The position numbers and the translations under genes are program-made. From assembly GCA_015657535.1 (NCBI GenBank), contig JADHZB010000332.1, forward strand, positions 855 to 33,458: a DNA stretch of 32,604 nt, written 5' to 3'. The stretch is from Nephromyces sp. MM_2019. Lineage: Eukaryota; Apicomplexa; Aconoidasida; Nephromycida. Under the pieces are notes generated by a model. That model did no database searches, was not told the DNA's origin, and was given only the letters and a program-made list of their open reading frames with translations. Numbering within the stretch: position 1 is the stretch's first letter; each line of letters opens with the position of its first letter. Shown in pieces: positions 1 to 9,835 of the stretch.

Positions 1-112
1 TGTGTGAGGTAAATGTGTATGTGTGTCTGTGTGAGGTAAATGTGTATGTGTGTCTGTGTGAGGTAAATGTGTATGTGTGTCTGTGTGAGGTAAATGTGTA
101 TGTGTGTGTGGG
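1..112. repeat. 27-bp tandem repeat, coding HTDTHTHLP on minus
   Basis: About four copies of a 27-bp unit (AGGTAAATGTGTATGTGTGT plus CTGTGTG on the plus strand). The unit is a multiple of three and lies in frame in the minus-strand exon, adding nine residues per copy. The array continues past the window edge. Confidence 0.9.
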
Positions 113-252
113 TGTGTGTAACAAGGGTGTGTAGTAGTTATCTCCGTCTGGATCGGGTAATGGGCTTGTCTGGGGGGAGTACGGTTAGGGACTGCATCTC
201 GATCGTTACAGGGGTGTTCACTTTCTCCTTTTTCTGAGTGTTTTTGTGTGTA

Positions 253-288
<36 letters not shown>

Positions 289-1259
289 TCGATGGAGATG
301 GGGGGATCCAGGTAACTCAGAGGGGCCTGAGAGGGTAGGTATGAGAAATTGTCTTTCTTGATCCAATCTTGGGTGTATTTGGGGTAATTGTGTGTGTGTG
401 TGTGTGTGTGTGGTGGGTATATATAACTCCCCCCAATGTTGTGTGTTTCCTCCGGGTGTGTGTGTGTGTGTATGTTGTAGGGTAAGTTCTCCGAAAGATT
501 CAGGGTTGTGTCGGGGTGTGGATGTGTGTGTGTGTGTGGGTCTGTGTGTGTAGGTGGGTGTGTGAGTGTGTGTGGGTGTGTGGAGTTCTGTGGGTCTGTG
601 TTCGTAGGTAGGTGTGTGGTTTTGGTTGGATAGGGGGGTGTGTGTGTACTTCGTAAGTAACTCCTCCCCTCCACATTTTGAGATAGAATTGAGTTGTTTA
701 TGCTCAGGTGTGTAGATGTTGGGGTGTAAATAGGCTGTGTTAAATTTTTTCTGATTAGGCCAAACCAACCGTCCATTGTTCAAATTATTTGGCCCAAAAT
801 CAGGAGGAAATTTCGAATGATTTGATTCGATTGTTCCACTGCTTTGAGTGTGTGTGTGTGTGCCAGTGTGTGTGTGTGTGCCAGTGTGTGTGTGTGTGCC
901 AGTGTGTGTGTGTGTGCCAGTGTGTGTGCAGGTATTTGTATCTTGATTAATTAATGAATTGAGAGGTGTATCTACACATACATTACCCAATTTCGTTGTC
1001 TGTTTAATTGTGTTGGAGATATCTGTTGTAAAAAAGTAATTTTATGTTAAAAATCTTAACTCGGATTTAGATATAGTTTGTTAATATACACATTGTGTTG
1101 TTACACATATAGCTTATTAGATACACATATTTTTTATGCTCAGGTTTTATTATAATTGGGTTACACACATTTAAAAAGTATATATACAAATATAATGGAT
1201 AAATTATATTTATAGACCTGACATACATATCTAATATCTATCATCATATCTCAATCAAT

Positions 1260-1290
<31 letters not shown>

Positions 1291-1774
1291 TACACACACA
1301 CACACATACACACACACACACATACACACACACACACATACACACACACACATACACACACACACACATACACACACACACACATACATACACACACATA
1401 CATACACACACACGCACATACATACACACACACGCACATACATACACATATATATGCACACAATTACATAGATATATAACCCAAGTTCTTATTTACTACA
1501 CACACATATATACCAAACCTTTAATTTCACTCCCTCTTGGATTTTTTTTTAAAAACGTCGAATTTTGATGAATTTGTAAGAATGTGTGTAATATACAAAC
1601 AAAATCAATTGGTTTGAATTGACTCCTATGTTTACTAAAAAATTGTAGGCCTTCACTTGTGTGTGTAATTTGTTTAATTTTTTGATATAATTTGGATGAA
1701 TTAATGAATGAAGAAGGTGGGATAGAGGGGGTGGATAGGAGGCGATTGATTAGAAATTGGGGGGAAATGTGCAT
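1..1774 (-). CDS. Unassigned protein with Thr-His repeats (3' end beyond window)
   Basis: Two exons can be read. Exon 1 is 1774-1519: it starts at an ATG and gives 85 codons plus one base, with donor AAAG/GTTTGG. The intron is 1518-1023 and holds a CA/CATA microsatellite; its acceptor is a strong TTTTTTACAACAG. Exon 2 runs from 1022 to the window edge and is open for 340 codons in phase with exon 1, giving at least 426 residues. The first 85 residues are ordinary sequence (for example EGLQFFSKHRSQFKPIDF). Exon 2 then holds an 18-bp repeat coding THTGTH (about 843-930), unique stretches such as KFPPDFGPNNLNNGRLVWPN, several Thr-His runs, and a 27-bp repeat coding HTDTHTHLP at the left edge. 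I do not recognise the family; the N-terminus recalls helical mitochondrial proteins of apicomplexans, but that is weak. A shorter ATG frame at 138-776 overlaps this exon in another frame and is probably a shadow. Confidence 0.6.
843..932. repeat. 18-bp tandem repeat, coding THTGTH on minus
   Basis: Four copies of a unit made of CCAG followed by a TG run. Copy length is 18 bp, so the minus-strand exon stays in frame and gains six residues per copy. Confidence 0.85.
1261..1447. repeat. CA/CATA microsatellite in intron
   Basis: A compound run of CACACA interrupted by CATACA. It fills much of the single intron of the leftmost gene. All frames through it are open, so the Val-Cys or Tyr-Val frames here are artefacts. 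Confidence 0.95.
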
Positions 1775-2078
1775 TCTCTCATATGTGTGTGTGTATATGC
1801 GTGTGTGTGTGTGTGTGTATGTATGTGTGTGTGTGTGTGCATGGATATATAATGTGCCTTGTGTGTGTGTGTGGTTATAAAGAGTGAAGTGTTGAGTGGA
1901 AGGGATATGCAATAGATTGTGTATGCGTGTTTATATATATATATATTGAGTTATATGTATTGCTGTGTGTTTATCAAGTTATATACATATATAACTATGT
2001 AAATTGAATTGTGTGTGTGTGTTTGTGTTGTCTTTGTATGTGTATATGTGTTTTTGTGTGTGTGTGTATGTATGTGTG

Positions 2079-2131
<53 letters not shown>

Positions 2132-3479
2132 ATTAAAACAAAACACCACGTTAGCTGAAAGTTGATGAAAATTTAATATAACACTGGCAAAGATGTATAA
2201 CTTTTGGCTAAAAAGTACTAGATGTGTGTAGATATATGTGTGTGTAAATATGTGTGTGTGTAAGCATGTTTGTGTGTAGATATGTGTGTGTGTAGGTATG
2301 TGTGTGAATAGATATATGTGTGTGAGTAGGTATGTATGTGTGTATAGATATGTGTGTGTATAAATATGTGTGTGTGTAGATATGTATGAGTGGAAAGTTG
2401 TGTGTGTGTAAATATGTGGGTGTGTAGCTATGTTCACGAGCGTATATGTGTGTGTGGAGATGATCGTGTGTGTAGATATGTGTGTGTAAAGCTTCTATGT
2501 ATATATATATATATATGTGTATGTGTGTGCGTGAATGTGTATATAAGTGGGTGTGATGAATTATGGTTGTGATTAAGCTAGATGTCGAGTATATGTGAAT
2601 GTATAGGCAAGCCTTTTGTGTACGTGTGTGTTTATGTATATTATTAGTGTGTGATAGGTGTATGTGTGTTTTGTGTGTGTGATAGATATGCGTGTCATGC
2701 GTGTGTGTAATGGTTATATATGTAAAATGTGTGTGCTAGAGCTATTGTATGTGTGTACATATTTTAAAAAGTATGCGTGTGTGTGGAATGTTATAGTTGA
2801 CAACATAAACAATAACCTGTGTGAACATGTGTGTAGATAAATAATTATATGCATGTTAATTGTGTGATAATATACGTATACACATTTTTATAAAATATTA
2901 TTGTGTGTGAAATATCTTATATACATTATCAATTCATATACATAACACTTTAATTTTGTAATATTTATATAAACTTGTAAATTATTGAAATTTAACAATT
3001 TACACATAATTAAAGGTGTGTCTGTTTAAATATACATACATAATAAACACATTTAGAATTAATATATATATATATATATATATCTAAATATATGTATATT
3101 ACTCAACACACTTAGGATTAATATATATATATATATATATATATCTATATATATGTATATTACTCAACACACTTAAACTATTCAAACTATTATATATTAA
3201 TCTAATAAACCGTTTGAATTACACACGCTTAGAGTGAGTTTCACTATCTAGATATAAACTAGGTGTAACGACACAAATCGATTTCGTAAATTAATTAATT
3301 CAGAACAATGGTCAAAGGAACATGATAATTTTTCGAAATTTATAAATTATTAGAAACTTATAATCGCTTTTCATTACTATAACTTTATAATAAATTCGAG
3401 TTTTTCAAGTTTTTTTTTTATAATTAGAAATTGGATATATTACTCGTTTAACAAAGCGTTATTATATTTATTGATTCCT
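1775..3479. other. Intergenic spacer with TG arrays
   Basis: The spacer lies between the leftmost gene and the lysine-rich fragment. It holds TG arrays at about 1785-1875 and 2012-2130 (the longest pure TG run is near 2084-2128), a TGTGTGTAGATATG-type minisatellite at 2220-2480, and AT-rich DNA after 2850. On the minus strand 2225-2130 follows a CTAG acceptor-like site and is open for about 29 codons of non-repetitive sequence, but it has no start and no in-phase partner, so I do not call it a gene. Confidence 0.6.
3047..3171. repeat. Tandem duplication of about 64 bp with TA core
   Basis: Two adjacent copies share the order: ACTTAG-like box, AT, a TA run, CTATATATATGTATATTACT and CAACACACTT. 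They differ by a few bases and by the TA run length. A third copy starts at 3172 but is cut short. Confidence 0.8.
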
Positions 3480-3940
3480 TTAATATAATGATCGTTTCCG
3501 CTGGATAAAAAGGGCAAATAAATAAATATGCTTTGCATTCAAGAATTTTGATAAGTATTCAAGAAAAATGATTGAAAGATTATAGGTTTTATGGAAATAG
3601 ATTAGGAACGAAAAATTTCTGGTTTTGGTTTAATACACCCGTTTTGTATATGATTTATTCTTCCATATACGCTGAGCGGAAACTTTTTTCTTTTCCATTT
3701 CTGCTTGTTTCTTTTCTCGGTTTCTTTGGATTTGTGCGTATTTCCTAAAATTTAATGTTCGTGTAGATAGACTGTTTGAATTTGTGCTTAATGTTTACGT
3801 TAATTTGAATTTGTAAATTAAGGTTTATGGTAATTAAATTGAATTTATGTGTACGTTTGTGTACGATTTGTGTAGATTGGTTATAGTTGTGATTACCCTT
3901 TATGCTTCAACTTTGTGTTAGAAAGAAAGCCTTCTTTCAC
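3480..3940 (-). CDS. Probable lysine-rich protein, C-terminal exons only
   Basis: Two exons connect in phase. 3940-3897 follows a TGCTAG acceptor and ends at donor AAAGG/GTAATC. 3744-3639 follows TTTTAG and ends at CGG/GTGTAT. Together they code a basic, charged stretch (VKEGFLSNTKLKHKG, then KYAQIQRNREKKQAEMEKKK and VSAQRIWKNKSYTKR). A 7-codon terminal exon at 3500-3480 after ATCCAG would add RKRSLY and a stop. The composition resembles small nucleolar ribosome-biogenesis proteins of the Fyv7/CCDC59 type, but I see no diagnostic motif, so this is a guess. The start exon should lie between 3941 and 4418 and was not found; that interval is TG/TA-rich. Confidence 0.45.
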
Positions 3941-4418
3941 CTAGCAATATTCGATAGCTAGCATGTAGATGTTTTATAGTGTACGTACACTATTCTAGTT
4001 TAGATTGTGGGGGATGTTACACACATACATCATATACGCACTATGTACACACAATATGTGAATATATATATATATTCACACACACATATATATATGCATA
4101 TATACACACACATACACAGACATATATGTTTATATATATATATAGTGTGTAATAAATTCTGTTTAAAATTCTTTTATTTTTACAGTGTGATTTTTTCAGT
4201 TATACTAGTAGTTTGTAATATTAGTGTGTGTGTGTGTGTAAACATGTGTCTGCGTATTTGTATGTGTGTGTGCATGTGTGTGTAAGTATGTGTGTGTATA
4301 GAATCGATATGTATATAAATATATATATACTTATATAATAAAAAATATTTATACTTTATAATATAAATTCAAACTAGTAAAAATGTGGGTAATGTATTTA
4401 AAAATTATATTCAACAAA

Positions 4419-4490
4419 TTATACACAGTTATATATATAAAATTCAAAAAAATAATTTGTCAAATTTTTATTAAAAATTATTAAAATTGA
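4419..4490 (-). other. Frame ambiguity at the C-terminus of SR-beta
   Basis: As written, the last exon reads EEIKNFHCKSIL and continues to a stop at 4419-4421. Removing one T from the run at about 4498-4503 would instead give EEIKNFIANQF and a stop, a typical amphipathic end of the final GTPase helix. Either the C-terminus is extended by about 25 residues or one base is extra here. Confidence 0.5.
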
Positions 4491-7400
4491 TTTGCAATGA
4501 AATTTTTAATTTCTTCGATATTTCCCTTATTTACAGATGTTTTTATAAAGTCCTATATAAAAAAATATGTGTATGTCTGTGTGTTGTGTGTGTGTATGTG
4601 TGTTTGTTTGTGTATGTGTGTGTTGTGTCTGCGTGTTGTGTTTGTGTGTTATGTGTATGTATGTATTATGTATGTAAATGTATATGTGTGTGTGAGTATG
4701 TGCGTGTGTATTATGTGTGTTTGTGTGTGAGTATGTGCGTGTGTATTATGTGTGTTTGTGTGTGATTATGTAAATGTGTGTTTGTGTTGTGTATATGTGT
4801 CTTGTGCGTATGTATTTGTATGTGTATATGTATATGTGTGAGTGAATATGGGTGTGTGTATTGTGTGTGTGTGTGTAAATAAATTAATAATACGCACAAT
4901 TTTTGCACCAGCTACAGAGAATGAAAAAGGGCCATCATCGTCGTGATGGTGGTGGTGGTGATGGCCATGGTCATGGTGGTGGTGGTGATGGTGGTGGTGG
5001 TGATGGTGGTGTGTGTGTGTGTGTTTGTGTGTGTGGTCATGGTCATGGTCATCATCACTCTCTGAGCTATCGTCAAAAGTAGCCTTAACAGTACGTAATT
5101 TTTCACTATAAAAAAAGTTGTATAAAAATGTGTAATGTGTGTATCTATTTATACACAATATTAAACCCCATAAAATGTGTGTGTGTATATAGATAAGTAA
5201 TCTATGATAACCCTCTACACATAATGTATATACATATATATATAATAATAATAATAAACCCCAAACAATGTGCATGTGTGTATACATAAATAATCTATGA
5301 TAACCCTCTACACACAATGTATATGTATATATATATATTTACAACAATTAACGCCATACAATGTTTGTGTGAGTGTGTGTATCTGTGTATATAAACCTAC
5401 ATTTCTCTCTCTAATTCTTCCTGTATAAAATTCATAGGCCTCGATGTAGCGACATCACCTTTATTAAAAACAACCAAAATTGGCAAATTTTTTTCTTGAA
5501 TTTGAGAGTCGGTAAATAACTCAAATAATTTCCTAGCACATTAATGTGTTTGTGTGTAGTGTGTGTGTGTGTAGTGTGTGTGTATGTAGTGTGTGTGTAT
5601 GTAGTGTGTGTGTGTGTGTGTGTAGTGTGTGTAGTGTGTGTGTATGTGTGTGTGTATGTGTGTGTGTATGTGTGTGTATGTGTGTGTGTATGTGTGTGTA
5701 TGTGTAGTATGTGTGTGTGTAGTATGTGTGTGTGTTGTATGTGTGTGTGTAGTGTGTGTGTGTGTAGTATGTGTGTGTGTAGTATGTGTGTGTGTGTAGT
5801 GTGTGTGTATGTGTGTGTGTGTAGTGTGTGTGTAGTATGTGTGTGTGTGTAGTGTGTGTATAGTATGTGTGTGTGTGTAGTATGCGCGTGTGTGTGTAGT
5901 ATGTGTGTGTGTGTGTAGTATGTGTGTGTGTGTGTAGTATGTGTGTGTGTAGTTTGACTTACTCAGAAGATGGCTTAATAGTAGCTTTATCACTCGAGTC
6001 AATCATGAAAATTATACATTTTGATTTAGGTATTAACTCGTACAATTTCCCAGTACCCGAAGGATGGCCTGGGAAATCAATTAACTCCATTATCTGAACA
6101 AAGATTGTGTGAGTGTGTGTGTGTGTTTGGGTGGGTGAATGTATGTGTGTGTGTGTATGTGTATGTATGTGTGTGTGTGTGTGTTGTTGGTTGAGTGATT
6201 GTATGACGCCTATATATATGTTTGAGTGATATAAAAATAAGATAGTGAGTAGATTTGTTTTCTAGAAGGTTTATAATTTATAAATACACCTATTTAAGTG
6301 AAATTTTACACACATATACAGAGAATATATTTATATATATATATATATATGATTGAAATCGTACACATATATATTTTAAATTACTTTATTATTTGAATAG
6401 GGAACTTGCATGAGTGCAATATTTGGTGATAGAGATGAGACAGTTTCCACTGTTTTATCATATTGTAACTACAAAAATATATAATTATACACACACACAT
6501 TTATAAATATATATACACATGTATGTGGATTTATATACATATCTATATATATTTATATATATGTGTGTGTGTATATAAAACATGTGTGTGTGTGTGTGTA
6601 AAACATGTGTGTGTGAGTGTGTAAAACCTGTGTGTGTGAGTGTGTAAAACATGTGTGTGTGTGTGTAAAACATGTGTGTGTGTGTGTAAAACATGTGTGT
6701 GTGTTTAAAACATGTGTGTGTATGTTCAAAATAAGTGTGTGTGTTTAAAATGTGTATGCTTAAAATGTGTGTGTTTAAAATGTATGTGTTTAAAATTCGT
6801 GTGTTTAAAATGTGTGTGTGTGTATATGAAATAACCTGCATAAAGAGGGCAGTTTTCCCTGAGCCACATGCCCCCATAATCAATACAATTCGTTCTGTCG
6901 GTTTCTTTTTAAAAAAAAAATTTGAAACTACAAAAAGTAGTAAAATTTAATTTGAAATTTAATTCAACTTTATATCACACACGCATTTGTGTTGTTATAT
7001 ATATATATATATATATATCATACATAAAAAAACACACATATCACTCATACACATACACACCTCATGTATTTTGTTGTGTATCTGTATATTGCACACAGAA
7101 ACTCCTTAATATGTATACACACACCAGCTCTACATATCGCACACACGCATGTAATACACAATCATTTTATATAAATATACACAACACAGAGACAATATAC
7201 ATACATATATGAGGCACCCACAAAACACACACACATACTTATATATATATATATATCAAAGACACACCATACACATACACATATAATACACACACAACAC
7301 ATATATAATATACACACACACTTACATATATAAAAACTATAAAGAATTGTAACAGCAGTCAAGAAGTAATAAAAATTTAATACAAATGATTCATTTTCCT

Positions 7401-7872
7401 GTTGGATAAATTTTATTACACACACATACATAGATATATTCAATTTTACACATATATACATATGTAAATTTTATTTTACACACACTTATATGTATACGTA
7501 TATGCAGATAGATATATATAAATTTACACATACATAAATATAAACTTAATTTTACACACCAGTGCATATAAATTTAAATTTACATACACACACACACTAT
7601 GATATGTATTTTTAAAGTTTGTGAAAATAGATGTAAAATTCATTTAATTTGAGTGATATTAACAGTGTGTGTATGTTATAAATTACCCCAAAATATAAAA
7701 TTGATTATAAAAGAGTGTGTAAGTAGTTTAAAATATTTTTTGTGTGTGAAAATTATGTTCATAGTTTATATAATTGTGAGTGTGTGTGTGTAATGGTTTA
7801 TTTGTGTGTAGAAGAACTCACCCAAAACTTAAAGTTTTCAAAGCGTGTTAAAGTATCTCTTATTTGCTCCAT
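4419..7872 (-). CDS. Signal recognition particle receptor subunit beta (SR-beta GTPase)
   Basis: SR-beta is the membrane-anchored GTPase that holds SR-alpha at the ER during co-translational targeting. Eight exons join in phase with GT-AG introns: 7872-7822, 7398-7326, 6927-6836, 6468-6385, 6093-5963, 5532-5401, 5105-4898 and 4553-4419, giving about 301 residues. Exon 2 codes the hydrophobic anchor (residues about 22-42). The P-loop GACGSGKT is at 60-67, the G3 motif DFPGH at 106-110 (SR-beta typically has DLPGH here) and the G4 motif NKGD at 167-170. The segment REIEKLRTVKATFDD matches the family region after G4, and DFIKTSVNKGNIEEIKNF matches the final strand and helix. Odd points: a histidine-rich insertion at about 205-245, and a last exon that leaves the expected frame near its end. 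The 73-residue region before exon 4 uses acceptor TTTTTGTAG at 6469. Confidence 0.9.
4931..5053. repeat. Histidine-codon repeat inside SR-beta exon 7
   Basis: The plus strand shows GGTGGTGATGGTGGT units and a short TG run. On the coding minus strand these read as CAC/CAT codons: a run of about 13 His, then DHG, then about 7 His, flanked by acidic residues (SESDDD before, DDD after). Confidence 0.9.
5151..5390. repeat. Tandem repeat of about 95-110 bp in SR-beta intron 6
   Basis: Two clear copies and a partial third. Each has an AAACCCCA-like box, a variable TG run, then TAATCTATGATAACCCTCTA followed by CACA and AATGTATAT. The copies lie wholly in the intron 5106-5400. Confidence 0.8.
5541..5957. 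repeat. TG/TAG minisatellite filling SR-beta intron 5
   Basis: TG runs of 8-18 bases are separated by TAG, TATG or TAGTATG over about 417 bp, almost the whole intron (5962-5533). The long Thr-His or Val-Cys frames here are by-products. Confidence 0.95.
6560..6835. repeat. TGTGTGTAAAACATG repeats in SR-beta intron 3
   Basis: About ten copies of a TG run followed by TAAAAC(A/C)TG, grading into shorter TTTAAAATGTGTG units toward 6820. The array abuts the donor of exon 3 at 6835. Confidence 0.85.
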
Positions 7873-8420
7873 AGTGCTGTCCCTGTATATAAAATTGTGT
7901 GTATGTGACTCTTGTCTGTGGATTGTGTGTGTGTGTGTGTGTGTGTGGGCATTACAATACTCATCACACAGTAAGAGGTGTGTGTGTGAGTGAAAATAAA
8001 TTTGTATATACATGTATTAACCAAAATATGTTTAAATGAAATTTAAGCAAATAATAAAACTCGTACATTTTTATATTTCAAAACAGTGGTTACAGCGTAT
8101 ATATATACACACACACAAGCAATTATACGCATACACTTAGATACATAAACAAAATAATATTCATACACAAAATACATACAGTGAATGAATACATACAATA
8201 CACAACATAGAGCCACACAAGCAACACTCAATATACCACATAAACACACACACACAAATATACTAACACAGCATACATATACAGCATACAAACATTATGC
8301 ATTCACATAAACACAAGATAAACATACAAACACAAAACATACAAACACATACAACTTAAATACACGCACAACAAACACGCATGTACAAGATACACACAAA
8401 CACAGCATACAAACACACAC

Positions 8421-8512
8421 ACAACATACCAATAAACACACACACAACATACCAATAAACACACACACAACATACCAATAAACACACACACAACATACAA
8501 ATAAACACACAT
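8421..8512. repeat. 23-bp minisatellite
   Basis: Four head-to-tail copies of ACAACATACCAATAAACACA plus CAC; the fourth has one changed base. It lies in a CA-rich spacer and appears non-coding. Confidence 0.9.
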
Positions 8513-9735
8513 AACATACACACAAACACAGCATAAACACACAGTATACACACACACGCAACATACAAACACGCACAACATACACACACTCACAACATAC
8601 ATACACACAGTATATACACACACAGTATATACACATACAGTATATACACACAGTAAATATCACACACTGTATACACAGAAAGTTTTTACATTTTGAATTG
8701 CGATGACTTCGAGGGGGGATGTTGAATTATATTAAATTTTGTTGAAATATTTAAATTTATAAAAGTTTATAAAAACATAAACTACTTGATTATTTCAAAT
8801 AAATTGGTAGTACACAAATTTAAATTTAAATGGGTATGTATTTGTACGTATGTGTGTGTATGCATGTGTGTGTTTATGTTGTGTGTGTGTGTGTATATAA
8901 ATTGTATGTGTGTCTGTGTGAGTGTATATATATATTAAGATGTGAGTATGTGTGTGTATGTGTGTGTGCTGTGGCTGGGTGAGTGGGTAATAGTGGGTGG
9001 GTGTTTATGGGTATGAGTGTGTTTGTGAAAATATTGCTATATTTTCAATCAGCATAAATTTATGTTTTTTTCCAACACCAAATTGTTTTGTTACTATTCT
9101 AGCACGTACTAACATACACACACCTACACACACATAAACTCAAGCACACACTCAAAATTATCTATATATATATATCATAATAATTTATAGCACACATATT
9201 ACATTCACTTGAAACACAAAACATTTACTGTATGTTTCAATTACATTAGAAATTATTTTATATAAGCAAGGTAAGCAAATAAGAAGTAAACACAAACTCT
9301 GAAGTGTGTGTGTGTATGTCTAAATATGTATATTTAGATGGATCTTTGGTTTGCTTATGTATATCTAATGTGTTTAAATAATGTGTGTAACATTTTATGT
9401 GTGATTAAATGTGTGTTTATACAATATGTATTTAACAAAATGTATTTATAATATTTGTGGCATATTTTCCAGTATGTAATTTTTCACAAGATGTGTAAAT
9501 TTATTGAATAAAAATTAGTGTGCAATGTTTCCAATGCATTACAATATGTAAAATTATCAAATAAATAATAATTTATAAACTTATTAATAAATCTTAGTGT
9601 GTAAACTATTCAAATTATATATTTATATAGCAAAAATAATAACTTCTAATTTATTTATTATTTAATATTTAATATTTAATATTTAATATTTAATATTTAA
9701 TACTTAATATTTATTAAATTTGGTTTTAATAAAGA

Positions 9736-9759
9736 CACCCAAAATGATCATTTTGGGTG
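9736..9759. promoter_or_regulatory. 24-bp perfect palindrome downstream of a stop codon
   Basis: CACCCAAAATGA is followed directly by its reverse complement. It lies about 77 bases past the stop of the minus-strand gene ending at 9836, so it could be a 3' processing or end signal, or a protein-binding site. The role is inference. Confidence 0.5.
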
Positions 9760-9835
9760 ATTTCTTTGTTTAAAACATTAAAAGAATCAAAAATAAATGT
9801 TTGTAATAGTTTGCACACTATTTTGTTTAATATAT

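Larger units (their letters stand above)
7873..9835. other. Intergenic spacer, CA-rich then AT-rich
   Basis: The spacer lies between the SR-beta start and the stop of the Asn/His-rich gene. It holds a TG run at about 7925-7948, a CA-rich block at 8105-8665 with a 23-bp minisatellite, TG-rich DNA at 8840-9030, a 9-bp ATTTAATAT array at about 9661-9711 and a 24-bp palindrome at 9736-9759. A minus-strand open stretch at about 9108-9005 (RARIVTKQFGVGKKHKFMLI in part) follows a TTAG site but has no recognisable family or partner exon. Confidence 0.6.

Noticed and set aside
1..120. Telomere or subtelomere repeat
   Set aside because: The unit does not resemble known telomere repeats (no TTTAGGG or TTAGGG), and it lies in frame in a coding exon.
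138..776. 212-codon minus-strand ATG frame starting MDGWFGLIRKN
   Set aside because: It overlaps a longer frame that connects through a strong acceptor to an upstream exon and carries in-frame repeat units. CA runs keep every frame open, so length alone is no evidence.
2130..2225. Minus-strand open stretch FSQKLYIFASVILNFHQLSA
   Set aside because: It has an acceptor-like CTAG but no donor, and the neighbouring gene starts with its own ATG at 1774 with no in-phase link.
5544..5852. Frames rich in Val-Cys, Tyr-Val or Thr-His here and at 1244-1463, 4487-4908, 8295-8663, 15871-16347, 23262-23639 and elsewhere
   Set aside because: These are translations of TG/CA arrays that lack stop codons in any frame, and most lie inside mapped introns.
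8421..8512. CRISPR-like direct repeats
   Set aside because: The 23-bp units are contiguous with no unique spacers, in a eukaryotic CA-rich spacer; it is an ordinary minisatellite.
9005..9108. Minus-strand open stretch containing ARIVTKQFGVGKKH
   Set aside because: It looks protein-like but has no start, no partner exon and no family I can name. An open run of this length is expected by chance somewhere in the window.
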